Shown: positions 37,833-50,247 of the stretch, piece after piece
How positions within the stretch are numbered: position 1 is the first letter of the stretch
Layout: the number at the start of each line of letters is the position of its first letter
Assembly (NCBI GenBank): GCA_025526995.1
Contig: JAHLKG010000001.1
Coordinates: 2,046,001 to 2,110,000, forward strand
Length of the DNA: 64,000 bases
Direction of reading: 5' to 3'
From: Powellomyces hirtus
Taxonomy: Eukaryota > Chytridiomycota > Chytridiomycetes > Spizellomycetales > Powellomycetaceae
Made by a program: the position numbers and the translations under genes
The notes under the pieces: generated by a model
The model's database searches: none
What the model saw: only the letters and a program-made list of their open reading frames with translations
What the model was told of the DNA's origin: nothing

Positions 37833-38932
37833 TCGATGGACAACGCACTCGTCTGTGAAACATGTGTTTTTTCGCCTTCGAATGCATGGCTCCTTCGGGT
37901 CGCAATGCATTCGAATGCCAAGCCAGTCCTGGCTTGTATATTTTGACTGACATAATCAAAAGCCCGCCGCTCCGACAGGGCTTGTAAATGACAGTTTTAG
38001 AGTTCGCGTGGCATTACACTTGCCCCATGGTAACTTTCCATTGCAAGCTAGACACGGTATGTCGCTCACCTTGCACCTAACTCAATAACCAGGGAGTGCA
38101 CCGTACACAAGAACTTTGATTTCCGTCCACCGTGCATAATCACCATCATCATGAGCAACAACGCGGCTACGAAGCAAACTGTAGCAACCCAGAACGGTAG
38201 CAACTCAGACATTGCATTCCCAATGCCACCTTATTCCATCCAGGTTACATGTGCAAGATAAAGCTGTTGATGGACTGCTCGCCTGGCTGATGCGGAAAAA
38301 CGACAACGTGAGCCAACGCAACTGGGTGGAGATTGCCCACCTTTGGAACAAAAAGGGAGGTGATTGGCCATCTCGGGCCGCCGCGCTGGTAGACAGGGAT
38401 GACCCATCCCACGCACCGTCTTCCTTGAAGAGACCTGCTGGTCGCTCTTGCAACACGCTCGTTCGAACGAAGAGAGGAAAGGTTCGGATGCCCAGCTTTC
38501 AGCAAAGCCTCCACAGCCGGCACTCTATCAATGCGTTTCAGATGACCAGTTCATATCCGTCTTCCAGAAACACGGCGCCGAGAATCAGTCCATTAAGTCT
38601 AAAATCGCTAAAAAGCCAAATCCCAAATCCCTTTCACACTTCTGTTCACGATCGTATCGTTCGTCCTTCCATGCGCTATCCGCAATCTAGACTTTGTGAA
38701 ATATCTACCGAATTCGGGCACGAATTCTCTTGCCAACGACTTGGTCGCATTTCGAGGAACATTGCGTGTTGCGCGCGGGAATGATGACTTCAACTTCCTT
38801 CTATCTCGGGTCCCGAAAGAGAAGCATATATATCCTCGTCAAAAATTCACGACACTAATTCAACGCAATTCATATGATTCTCAGGTTTACACAAAAGAAC
38901 TCAATAACATCAGACGCTAATATGTACAACAT
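37833..38932. other. Intergenic region with one weak candidate reading frame
   Basis: Between tRNA-Asp and the 3' end of the L7 gene. A plus-strand ATG at 38151 (MSNNAATKQTVATQ) is followed in another frame by LAWLMRKNDNVSQRNWVEIA and HLWNKKGGDWPSRAAAL (to about 38490). This could be part of a small spliced gene, but I could not find a GT-AG pair that joins them and no family is recognised. Otherwise nothing was identified. Confidence 0.3.
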
Positions 38933-40473
38933 TTAAAGCATCTTCTGGATAAGGGCGTTGATCTTGTCCTCACGGTTGCCGCACTCTCCACCTTCGATGA
39001 AGTGAGTGGCCTTCTTACCCTTGTAACCACCGGTGGGGTTGGACATGTTGAAGGGCCACAAGAAAGCATTGGCCTGCTTGAAGTGAGGGCCGACGGTGAT
39101 GATTTCTGAAAGCAAAAAAACATGATTATCAGCAACCACATTCGAGGACGTGATGAGCGTAAAATAGAAACCCTACCGTGAATCAGATCCTCCACGCAAA
39201 TGATACCGAAAGAGCCGAGCTCCTTCTCAACGACAGAGTTGTCGGTGATGGGCATGCGCTGCTTGTTGACCTTGGCGAAACCACGCTTGTAGACGAGCTC
39301 ACGCACAGACTTCAAGTTGGGGTAACCCCAGGCAACGTAGGGACCAACCCACTGGAGCATCTGGAGAGTGGCCTTGGTGAGACGCACAAAGGTTCCAGAG
39401 TTGATCTTGGTCAGACGGAGGAGCTGCATGATCTTGCGGGGCTTGGGGGCAATCTTCATGATACTAAAAGATATGGTAAATCAGCACAAGCTGCGACAGA
39501 CAATGCAACAATGGACTGGTTACTCACCCCTTGATGCGGACAACAAAGGCAAGGGGAGCCTCGGCGGGCACGTAGAAGTTGCCGTTGGCCTTGGCCTGAC
39601 GTTTGAGACGGACTTCATCGGCCTCCTTAGCGCGGTACTCCTTGACGTACTGCTCAGCACGCTTGAAGATGACCTTGCGCTTGTTCTTGGCGGCCTGCGA
39701 TCGGGAAAGTAAATGGGATTAGCCAAAAGATCAATCTCATCAGTTTGATTTATGACCCCTTCCACACATCGATACACATAGTGTCAGTCCCGAAAGATGG
39801 TATTTTGACAACTACATCTCCCGTAGGATTCGTTGGTCGGTTGGTTATTGTGTCATCACCCACTCTGCGTATCTTCCAAACTCGCTCCCACTCTCAACCC
39901 CCAAAGATAAAAAACACTTACCAGCTTGCGCTCAGCCTCAGCAACGGCGCGCTCAGCGGCGACCTTCTCGGTGGTCTTGCGCTTCTTGAGCACAGACTCG
40001 GGCACGTACTGCTTCTTGACGCTAATCGTTCGGAAAACAAGAAAGCGAGGTCAATGACCGATCTAGCCAGTTGTGTCATGTGTTCCTGCTTTCGCACAAC
40101 ACACAAGCAGTCATGTGTGCCTCCTCCCGAGATGGGCAAGAGGCAGGGACAAAGCCGAGTCACAACAGAGGGAGCCATGTATTACACATGAGCTCCCAGT
40201 TGCACATAGCGTCGTATGCTTTTAAGGAGAAAGTGTCCAAAAGACGCTTAACTCCCAAATCCTCGAACAAGCGGCCACCACTGAGGGCGGCCAGCCCGTT
40301 GCGAGATGTGATGGCTGATGGGCCCGACCTGCGCTATACTGGGAGACGAAAGACAAGGGTAGTGTGACATGGCGCCGCTCCCGCCATTTGGGGCGGCGAC
40401 CGACTCGTTCCTCGTTGTGGCCGGCGCCGGAGTGTGGAGACGGCAAGCACAAAGCAGATACTTACTCAGACAT
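38933..40473 (-). CDS. RPL7: 60S ribosomal protein L7 (uL30)
   Basis: A structural protein of the large cytosolic ribosomal subunit. Five coding exons (40473-40466, 40021-39922, 39694-39528, 39463-39177, 39105-38933) sum to 245 codons including stop, a normal length. The Lys-rich N-terminus ([18 protein letters not shown]) is followed by the uL30 core ([55 protein letters not shown]) and the eukaryote-specific C-terminus ([19 protein letters not shown]). The first coding exon is only 8 nt and is followed by a 444-nt intron, long for this genome. Ribosomal-protein genes often place a long first intron there. It shares its upstream region with the divergent FUN14 gene. Confidence 0.97.
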
Positions 40474-40734
40474 TGTGGTGAATGCAAAGACCAAACGATG
40501 TGGGAGGGAAGATCGTTTGAATGGCCGTGTGGGAAGGGAAGAAAAATCAGGGGAGGGCGGGGTCCACCAGCGCTTTTATGCGAATGCGAAGAGAAAACGA
40601 ACCAGAAAAATTCATTCCAGGCACGTGACCTGGTCTTGACGCAGGTTCGAATCCCACCGCTAGCGTTTCCAAAAGCAACTTAACGCTGGCCGTCGCGTCA
40701 ATGCTTCCTGCATCATCTCCCCCTCATCAAAACC
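40474..40734. promoter_or_regulatory. Shared upstream region of RPL7 and the FUN14 gene
   Basis: Only 261 bp separate the two divergent start codons, so a bidirectional promoter is inferred. A perfect inverted repeat CCAGGCACGTGACCTGG around an E-box-like CACGTG (about 40617-40633) is the only evident candidate protein-binding site. Confidence 0.5.
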
Positions 40735-41675
40735 ATGAACGCAGGAATATTTCAACGGCTGCCACGGGCGATCGCCACATCGTGCGCTCCTTTCAAGCCG
40801 GGGTTCTCTCTCCTTCCGGCCAGGAAGACTCCACTCTCATGCTTTGGTACAATCACGACGAAATCCACTCCGCGCCCTGTCTGGTCCTGTCAACGGCTCG
40901 CCAGTACCGTTTCTGGCTCGCCATTCAACAATGGTGGAAGGACTAGTAGGCTATCGGAAAAGAAGGGACCAGGCTCGCAGGGAGGAAGTGGGCCAAGTGG
41001 TCGAAGATCACTGACCAGCGTTATTCTTTCGACGCTGGCGGGGTCCTCGGCTGTTGCCTCAGCTGCGGTGTGGATGGCACCAGGTACCGACATGGATCGT
41101 GGAGTAGGAGTAACGACCCGTTAGCGCCAAACACATCCTCATTTTCGACCATAAATTTGCAGAAAAAACTGCACCCGGATCACCGCCAGACATTCTGCTG
41201 AACAGCGAGCCTTTGATTGACGTCGCAGCTCTCGAGACACTCCCTCCACCACCGGAAGGCTGGTTTAGAGCTCATCTAAGGCCGGAACTGATGACCATGG
41301 GAGGTGCTCTGGGAGCCTTCACTGGCTTCTTTACCAAGAAAGTTGGCAAAATGGTGGCATTCATCATTGGAGGCGGTTTTGTGCTTTTGCAGGTAGGGGC
41401 AAGGCATGCTTCGCAAAACCTTTTTCGGTCCATCCCTGCTGAATCGCCGTTTGTTCTTTATTATGCAGTTCCTGGCACATGCTGGTTTCATCACAATCTC
41501 CTGGTCCAACGTACAGAAGTCATTCAACAGGAAGCTGAATACTGACGCGAATGGCCAAGTCCCGCCCAGCACAGTCGTAGTAATCTTCAAGAGGCTCCTG
41601 CGGTGGCTGACTGCAGACATTCCATTCACCGGTGGATTCATTGCTGGTTTCTGGATTGGTTTCCGTTTCGGATAA
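40735..41675 (+). CDS. FUN14-domain mitochondrial membrane protein
   Basis: FUN14/FUNDC proteins sit in the mitochondrial outer membrane; animal FUNDC1 is a mitophagy receptor. Three exons (40735-41083, 41163-41392, 41469-41675) join to 261 codons plus stop. The first 110 residues are basic, Ser/Pro-rich and poor in acidic residues, as in a mitochondrial targeting segment. A helix (SVILSTLAGSSAVASAAVWM) and then the FUN14 domain follow, with Gly-rich membrane helices: MGGALGAFTGFFTKKVGK, MVAFIIGGGFVLLQFLAHAG, and a final GGFIAGFWIGFRFG closing two residues before the stop. I see no LC3-interacting W/F/YxxL motif in a convincing position, so a mitophagy role is not shown by the sequence. Confidence 0.88.
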
Positions 41676-41895
41676 AATCTCAGCGGACAGTGTTCGCTGC
41701 CGTTACTCCCTGAGCTCTCAGACACTCATCAGTGGATGCGCGCGTCATGTTCCAACATGTGCGAAAGTTCATATCCAAGCGAAGAGTAATATGTCGGCGA
41801 CTAATCACGAAATATATTGTGTTTATCCATCCCGATCTTAATCATCCATGTACACCCCGGACTCCCTCCCAAAGACATCAAGCTGGTGACATCCT

Positions 41896-42457
41896 CTAAA
41901 GGTTGAGCTTAGTCCTGCGCCAGTGACGACGCTTGGCGTTGTATCTACAGAGGGAAACAAAGACGCAGGTAAGTCGTTTATCGTTTCAGGAAGCGTCCAA
42001 GCAAGCTCTGGCATACCGGATCGTGTTGTCAGTTCGGAGACGGATCCAGTTGGGGATGGGGCGGTTCTGCTTCTGCTTCTTGCCCAGAATGCGCTTGACC
42101 TTGAAGCTCTTGTTGGACGGCTGTGAAAGGTTATCCCAATAGGTCAGTCATTGATTCAGGATTTCCATTCCCGATTCCGTCAACACTGTCCACATTGCCC
42201 TCCCTCAGTCACAATACCGATCCCCCAATCTGAGCGGCGGCTACAGTGCAGTTGCGGTCGTTCGCTCCTGCAGCCCATTTCGCAAGAGGTTCTGCATGCA
42301 ACAGTCATTTCGCCGTCCGGTCCGCTAATCCATCCATCCATCCATCCATCCATCTTTTCGCCGTCGCTTTCACTATCCCAATCCTCCATCACGTGTGTCT
42401 CGTTCTGTTTGTCGTTCATTCGTCCGGTTCTTCCAGCAGCTTGCCGACGCTCACCAT
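41896..42457 (-). CDS. RPL39: 60S ribosomal protein L39 (eL39)
   Basis: A tiny basic large-subunit protein lining the exit tunnel. Three coding exons: 42457-42455 (only the ATG), 42120-42017 and 41944-41896. They sum to 52 codons including stop, exactly the usual 51 residues. The sequence reads [35 protein letters not shown] and [15 protein letters not shown], matching eL39 throughout. The start codon is split from the body by a 334-nt intron beginning GTGAGC. The stop is 220 bp from the stop of the convergent FUN14 gene. Confidence 0.96.
42328..42354. repeat. (ATCC)n microsatellite
   Basis: Six to seven copies of a 4-bp unit lie within the first intron of RPL39. Comparable GATG and ACTG runs recur in the siderophore-locus promoter. 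Confidence 0.9.
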
Positions 42458-44278
42458 GATGAGTCCTGTAGCGAACCGATTTATCGATCGATTATGTCGC
42501 GAGCGAGTGCCAAACAGGAACATGCACCCCAGGCGCTCGGACGACGTCTCTGCTGAATGCAGGTAACGTGACTTGCGCGGTCACACGTGAATGGGGACAG
42601 CTTATGTTATCGGCGGACTTGACCACTCTCCGAGACTTTCAGTTGAAGCTAAGAAGGGGTCTTTTGGCAAACCTGCCATACGCAGATTCTACCTTCTTAT
42701 ACGATTCAAGCAAATCTTGAGGTCACTGATCTCCCATAGGCAAGGCCTATGAACTTCCCTCACGTGGACGTTTGCTTCGGCATTCATTGCTTTACTCAAG
42801 TGGTTCGCATGCTCAGAGTTGACTAGTTGATTGACTAGTTATGGTGAAGTATGAAGACGCCCCAATCCCGATGCTATCGATAAGCTACTCCTAGTTTGTT
42901 ATTGTTTGCGCAAAGTGTGGGGTGTTTCAAAGGAAGCCGACTGTGGAGCCCGCTACATTGTGACTTTGGGTCCGAGGAGTAGGTTTCAGAGGAGGTTCTG
43001 TGAGCCAATGCGTAGTATATGCTGAAACGCTATCTAGCAATCAAAACAATTTCAGGGTCTTGGCCACAATCCAGTGCGCGACTGCTTCGACAGGAGAAGC
43101 GAACGGGTTGCTGAGCACATTTTTTCGCACTACAGAGGCAACCAACTGTGTCGCGTTCTGATAGAATGCGGCTTGCGAATGAACATTCTGCGTCGACGGG
43201 CGTAAATTGCTGCCTTGAAAAGATTTGTTGATCAAGAGAAGGGACATGTACGTGCCGCAGCCTATTCTAACACATAGCGCTCGTTTGAAATAACCAACTG
43301 GAGGCGGGGTGGTCTTGAAAATAACCGAGGAGAGGTGTTCCTGACAGGCGATCCACTCCGACACCTGCAACTGGCACATACGTTACTGTAAGGCAAGGCC
43401 TGTTACCAGATGAAGCCCATGTGTCGGCCATCGTCACTACGGCCGGCCACTCAAGCTTTCCTCACAGTCACGATCTCCGGCACCCGAGTATAGAGCCACC
43501 TTAGCCCCACAGACACGGTCCGAGTCTCGAAGTCACCAGCCCCAACGACATCTTGATGGGTTCTTCTTCTGTGTGGTCTTTTATTTGGTCTCAGCTATGT
43601 GCGAATTGTGCACTTCTATAGGGTTTGTCCTAACTTTGATATTATTGGACGACCCGTCCGGCCGTAATCTGCATTCTGTTTGCGCCTTGCTGAGGCAGTC
43701 TTGCTTCTGGAAGTCGCTGCTCTCCGTATTATTGGAGTGCAAGTGAATAGAAAGTCCTGAACAGTTCCCACTTTGCATAACTGAATAGTGCAGCACACTC
43801 TTTCCACTCTTTGATGTATGCGGGGCCCATATGGGGTTCAAAGGAGAGTGTCATTATCCATTCACATGCCATAGTATGAAGGAACATTATAAGACCCATT
43901 TTCGGGTGTACGGAATTGTCTTCATGGAGTTGTGTTGCAAATGGCCGGATGAAGACTTTTTTTTTTTTCAAATACAATGTGGGAAACTTTTTTCCCCATT
44001 TTTGTTTGATGAACTTGACTTGATTGAAAAGGCTTCAATCTCGGACAAAAAGGCATTTGCCCAATGCAGGTACACAACTGGGTAAGTGGTGCTGACCTTA
44101 TAGATGAGCGGGCATCCTGCCAAGCGTTTCATACCCGACGGCGATAAATCCGTCCGACCGGTTTTTACAGGGCCCCAGGAAGAGACGGCTGTCGCCGCGG
44201 CTTTTGTTTTCTCAACAGTTAAATATCGTCTATCCAAGCCACGTCTTTTATCTATCCGCGCGCCCGGCACCCGCTCGC
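42458..44278. other. Gene-poor stretch, nothing supportable
   Basis: This holds the RPL39 upstream region and the 3' flank of the ABC transporter. Frames such as 43379-43041 (minus, about 112 aa) and several around 43600-44080 overlap on both strands and match no family I recognise. A T run lies near 43957-43966. Confidence 0.4.
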
Positions 44279-47200
44279 TTATTCCTCACTGTCACCACCC
44301 AACTTCTGAACCTGAACCATTGCAAAGTACTTTCCCCTCAACGCTTCGAGTTCGTCATGGGTGCCTGATTCAACAACCACGCCGCGGTCAAAAACAAAGA
44401 TGCGGTCGGCATGCCGGATTGTGGAAAGACGGTGGGCTATCGAGATGGTAGTTTGATTTTTCGACGCCTATGCAATCAGGAGTGAGTCTGGTGTTTCATG
44501 GTTCAAGACAAGAGACGGGTCGGGGGTAAATGAGTCTTACTTCGTTCAACGCGGTTTGCACGACTCGCTCGCTTTCGGAATCCAGAGCCGAAGTGGCCTC
44601 ATCGAGCAACAGGACCTAATGCACATCAAACACATCACAGGGTTAGCTGACTGGAACAAGTCAGAACAGCCCAAGATTACAAACCTCTGGATTTCTCAAC
44701 AAAGCCCTTGCAATCGCGATCCTCTGCTTCTGCCCACCACTCAAACCCGATCCTTTATTTCCCACCACGGTCTCGTAGCCATCCGGCAACAGCGCCACAA
44801 ACTCATGCACGTTTGCCATGTGGCATACGTGCAGGAATTCAGACTCGGTGATCTCGTGTGCGGGCTTGTCGCTGCCGATGAGGATGTTGAATCGGATTGT
44901 GCCTTCGTAGAGTGTGGGTTCTTGGTTGACCAGCGCGATACGCGATCGCTGGCTGTGGATGGGAAGGGTTGGCAAGGGGGTGTTGTTGAGAAGGATTGTG
45001 CCAGAGTCTGGGTCGTAGAAGCTGATGAAAGGAGAATGTGAGCTATTCGAGTTGAAAAAACAGTGTAGAATCCTGGGAGAGAGTGGTGCGGTACCGTTCT
45101 ATGAGTGCCACAGCGGTGGACTTGCCGCATCCGCTTTCACCGACAAAAGCAACGAATTGCCCGGGTTCGATCTTTATGGAAGGGACAAAGTAAATACGGT
45201 GCTGCCAACTTCCACCATAGAGCCATGAGTCATTACCTTCAAACTCAGCCCCTTCAATACCGGAAGCTCCGGTCGCGAGGGATATGTAAACCAAACGTCC
45301 TTGAACTCCACACCGAGCCCTGAACGCTTCTCCCTCTGCTGCATCTCCTTCACGACCTCCATTTCAAACCCGATGTTTCCTTTCGAATCAATGACACGAA
45401 AGATGTTCGCAGCAGCCACGCGGGCTTTCGTAACGTCTGGCGCTAAAGAGAACATCTGACCGGAGGCTTGAGCCGAGAAAAGGAGGGCAGGCAAGACGAT
45501 GAAGAATTGTTGGACGCTGTATTCTCCTTTACTCAAAAGTCGCGATCCCCACCTAGTATATGACCGACATAGCATGAGAAACCACCGGAAAGAAGATTGA
45601 AGCGAGAATGATTCAACATACCAGTACGCCATAGCGTAAAGTAGGTAGGTAATGCTGTACGCTAATGCCAACCAGAAGTTTCCAGAAGAAATGGACCGGA
45701 GACTGTCTTGGTACGGACCCTCCAGACTATCATGGTATCGTGTGCGAATCACGTTCTCGCATGAGAGAGCCGCTACTGTTTTGATATTGCCGATTGCTTC
45801 CGCTGCGAGCGCGGCGGAGGAGACATAGGCGGTTTCATGGCGTTTCTGACGATGGCAAGACGGATGAGATCGAGATAGGCTGCTTGTTCCATGCAGTAAA
45901 AAACGATGAAAATTACCTGAAACCTCGCGATAATCCTGACTCTCAAAAACCCAGCAACCAGCATGATAGGAACAGCCAATACCACCACCAATGCAATTTT
46001 CCATGCAACCACATGCGCAAGTGTAATGCCCGCTGTCAGATTGACCATGATGGAAAACACGGTTCCAATGACAACGCCCGTCAGACCACTGAGATGGTTT
46101 GCGTCGACATTGAGTGCTGACACCAGAGATGCGGCTGTGCGGTCTGGGGTATCAAAGTACGAGATATCTTGGTGGACAATGGATCTGAAATTCATAGAAA
46201 ACGAATTTAGAATCTCCTTTGCAATAAAAAAAAAACGATTTGGGGGGGGGGGGGAGATGTCCAATGTTACCTGAATGAGAGACTTCTGACACGCCAAAGG
46301 AGCCGTCCAGACACCCATCCAAACACAGTTCCGTTCGTCGAATGCGCAAAACAAATCGTCACAGCAATCGCCATGAAATCTACATTCGCCAGAATGAGTT
46401 TTTTTCATTTGCGTCGGAGCCTGAACCAAAATCGCCCCCGTCATTTCACGTACATAAACAAAACCGGTTCGCGACTTCCAACATCTTGCTTGCGTCACCG
46501 GTCCCGTCGAACGACAACGTCGTGACGAGATTGGAGAAAATAACCGCTTCGAATGAATACACAGAGCCAATCATTGCAGATGCTAGGTTTAAAAAGGAAA
46601 AAAAGCGATTGTTTCGTCAAGCATCCGCCAGGAAGATGAGACAGGACGCTGTTTGACTTACTCAGCAATCCCAGAGCGACACACACCCACTCCCATCTAC
46701 CCATCATCCCTGATATTCTTTGTACTAATCTCCAAGTTGTGATCTTTGATGAATTATGGGCCACGGAATCGACCGGCCCTCCACTTTTGTCTCCAGAGAT
46801 TCTGCCGTTTTCTACTGTAAATTTACTTTCCACTATCGTTTTATCGGATCGCGAATCGCCGCGGATGGATGTCTTGAGTTCATTGACGATAAGTTCATCG
46901 GCGACAATGTCTTCCGTTTCGACAGAGGTCACAGCTAGAGGAGTCGCGTTCGGGGTGCCGATGTTTTGCGTCTGAACTGCGCGATAGTAAGCGCCGCCTA
47001 GAGCTAGCAACTCTGCATGTGTGCCTTGCTCAATGATCGTTCCCTGGGCCCTGTAAAAACACGCAACAACCGTGAGCTTGGTTACGCTGATAGCTCGCTA
47101 GGACTAAACACCTACATGACGACAATCTTATGCGCGTTCTTGACGGTGCTCAGACGATGCGCAATGACAATGGTTGTGCGGTTTTCGCTTGCCCGGTCAA

Positions 47201-49556
47201 GAGCCGATTGGACAATGCGTTCACTCTGAACGTCCAGTGCCGATGTGGCCTGAAAGGAGATGTATCAGATGAGGCCACCCAGATTCTTCCCATATATGGC
47301 GTCTCGCAATACCCACCTCGTCTAGGAGCAGTATTTTTGGGTCAGACACAATGGCCCTCGCAATCGCAATCCGTTGCTTCTGTCCTCCACTCAGACCCAT
47401 CCCGCGCTCCCCAACCCGGGTATCATACCCTTCGGGCAATTTGCTCACAAACCCATGTGCATTCGCATCGCGGGCCGCCTGAATACACAGATGGTCCTTC
47501 TCCTCCTGCGTAAGTGATGTTGGATGATGTGCTAGGCCCAGAGCAATATTTTCCATGATGGTGCCGTTGAAGAGAACGGGTTCTTGCATCACCAGGGCCA
47601 TTTGGTGTCGGAGCCACCGCAAGTTCAAAGAAGTTATGGCGATCCCGTCAAGGAAAATCTGACCTGAAGTCGGATCATGAAACCTCTCCACGAGTGATAC
47701 TATACGAAGACACGAGGCTATCAGCTGAAAGGTAGTTCAGTAGGTGAAATCGACTTGTCTACACCTACCGACTGTGGATTTGCCACTTCCAGAGAGCCCG
47801 ACAATAGCTGTCGTCTTCCCTTGTTCAATGACAAGGTTTACACCCTTCAACACCTCAACGTCGGGACGAGTGGGATATACAAAGCGCACGTCGCGAAGCT
47901 CCAACGCGCCTTGGCATTTCGCAGGTCGGAATCCGGCTTCGGATGTGGGGTCAATGGATGATACGCGATCGATGGTATCAAGCAGCTTGCAGCCCGCACC
48001 GGCGGCGAAGGCAAACGTTTGCAAGAACGGTGAGAAATGTCCAATAATAAAAGCGGCTGAAAAGAGATACGATTGTGTTAATTACTTTTCATCGGTAGTT
48101 GGCGGATTTACCAGCATCTGACTTACTGTCCAGCATCATGAAAATCACGGTAAAAACGTCTCCTGCACCGTCGACAGAGTTATTGACAATCAACCTGGAC
48201 CCCTGCCAGTACGCAAGCGCATTGGAGGAATAAGCCAGGAAGAAAATCGCGCCCATCATCAGTGCGGCTGCAACACTCTTCCGGACACCCTCCCTCTCTG
48301 CCACTGTGAGCAATGACTCGTATACGCGGGCCAGGCGCTCCTGACTGTTGAACGCCTGGACCATCCGCACGTTACCAAACGCCTCTTCGGTCAGAGCAGA
48401 AGCCTTGGAATAGGCATCGCTGGCGCGGGTGGTGTATTTGGCAGTGATTTTCGACCCGCCCATAATAACGATAACGAATGCGGGGACGATGGCGAGCATG
48501 ATGCCTGCAAGCTGGGCGCTTTTGGAAAAGGAAACAGCAAGCGCGACGACAAAGTAGGATACAGATTGAATGCAAATGCCGACTTTCTCGGACGTTCCCA
48601 AGTGAATGGTTTGAATATCGCTGGTGATACGGTTAGAGACCTAATACGGACGTGCGGATATCCGCACTATGTTAATTTCGGCTTGAATTGCGATACGGCC
48701 AAGGGAAAGAACTGCCACTCACTTCTCCTGCTCCCACTTCTGCGAACCAGCCGACTTCCATCCGCAAAGTCGCGGCAACATACTCTTCTCTCAACTTCCT
48801 CCCGACACGTTCGCCGATCAAGCTCCAGCACACGCAGTATGCGTACGTGAGGAGAAAGTAGCCAATGGCTACATAAACAAGGTACGAGACTTTGGTATTG
48901 ATTGAGTGTTGGAAAGCTTCCAATTCGTCCGAGGAGAGTTTGGAAGGGTCGCCGAGTTTTTGAGAGAAATCATTGATCAGATTACCGAATATGATGCCAA
49001 TCAACGGGAGAGGAACCCCAGCGCCCATAGCGCAGAGGACTCCGGCGGTGAGAAGAAAGATATCAAAGCGGGTGGAATAACGGAACAAGCGAAGGTAATC
49101 CCATTTGACATGGAAGGGGCTTTTCTTTCCCGGAGAGTTCACATCACCGTTCGATGGTCCATCTGCAGCTTTCAGTTTTGCTTCCTCGACCGAGATCTGT
49201 TCTTGCACTTGATTCGTAATACCGACAGGATCGACTGTGATAATCACGTCCGGTGGGGCCTGAACTGAGTGCGGTGGGTCGGCAAGGACGATATCTTCCA
49301 AACAACCGCCTTGCGTACTAGTACGTTGGTGCGAATCGTCCACATGCGATGTCATGGATATTTGCGTGGATGAAGACGCAGTCGTACTGTCGGTGCCACT
49401 CTTATTATTTTCAACGTTGCAAACAACTTCAGGAACTGGAATCATGGCTGCTCGCGCGGCGCGATTTGGAGTACTATCTGACGATTCTGAACTTGTGTCG
49501 ACGGGCACATGCGGACCCGCACGAGGTGCCTCCAACTCGCCCTCATTCATAGCCAT
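44279..49556 (-). CDS. Full-size ABCB (MDR/Ste6-type) exporter, siderophore locus
   Basis: A TMD-NBD-TMD-NBD exporter of about 1,300 aa in many exons. The first 130 residues are disordered and Ser/Thr/Asp-rich. TMD1 starts [20 protein letters not shown], and [12 protein letters not shown] marks intracellular loop 1. NBD1 has Walker A ([10 protein letters not shown]), signature LSGGQKQR, Walker B (ILLLDE), and an H-loop in [12 protein letters not shown]2 includes [19 protein letters not shown]2 has Walker A ([10 protein letters not shown]), signature [23 protein letters not shown] and ISIAHRLST. All catalytic Lys, Glu and His residues checked are present. It ends [12 protein letters not shown]. 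It lies 690 bp downstream of the fused siderophore enzyme on the same strand, so export of the siderophore or a related compound is inferred; general multidrug efflux is the alternative. Confidence 0.92.
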
Positions 49557-50247
49557 GTGTGAGGTCCGACGATGGGAATGACAGTTGGAACGAATGCCGG
49601 TGGGAGTCTGTACTCGGACGAACGGTATCTGCCTGTCCCTTCAGAACCGGGTCGATTATACGCTGGCTGCACGTCCCCTTAGAACCGGAACAAGATGAAC
49701 CCATCCACCCACATCAACGGATGGATGTGTCTGTACCATTTTTTTTTTTTTTTTTTTGTTTTTACTTTTTTACAGTTTCGGTTCATCATGTCATCTCATC
49801 TCATCGGATCGACGGCGGGGTCGGAAGCAAGTGGCCAATCGGCAAGTTAAAATTTTGACTGCGTCACAAATCAGTGGCGCAGTCGAAATTCTAAACGCGC
49901 AGCGTGACAAGACCCTGGTGTTCCGACATGGCCAAGGCGACCCACCAACACATCGTGATGGGTAAAGCGGGTAAGGCCAAATGTCCAAAAAAGCGATCTC
50001 ATGCCCAAACGGTCCCAGATGATACGTGTAAAGCAGACGTGTTGCCCGCAGATTCTGCAGAGACACTTTCTTTTCCATATGGGTTGGACTATATTGCGCT
50101 CTACACCGCGGTTTATGAGTCCCAAGGCCTTTCACGTGCAACGTTATACCCTTGCTCAGTGGTTGTCGTGCTCAAGAACTGTTCATAATTATTTATGCAT
50201 ATGGATAAGAAATAACAACCAGGCAACACCCAAAAGTCCACATTCTA
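49557..50247. other. Intergenic region upstream of the ABC exporter
   Basis: This contains a T run of about 17 (near 49741-49757) and CATCTCATCTCATCGGATC-like short repeats near 49790. Overlapping short frames on both strands have no recognisable product. It holds the ABC-gene promoter and the 3' flank of the siderophore enzyme. Confidence 0.5.

Noticed and set aside
40022..40465. C/D-box snoRNA inside the RPL7 first intron
   Set aside because: No properly spaced C and D boxes were found on the transcribed strand by eye.
40641..40666. tRNA 3'-half-like GGTTCGAATCCCACCGCTAGCG
   Set aside because: T-stem bases do not pair fully and no matching 5' half or anticodon arm lies upstream.
43041..43379. 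112-codon minus-strand frame in the gap before the ABC gene
   Set aside because: No recognised domain, no clear splice partners and competing frames on the other strand.
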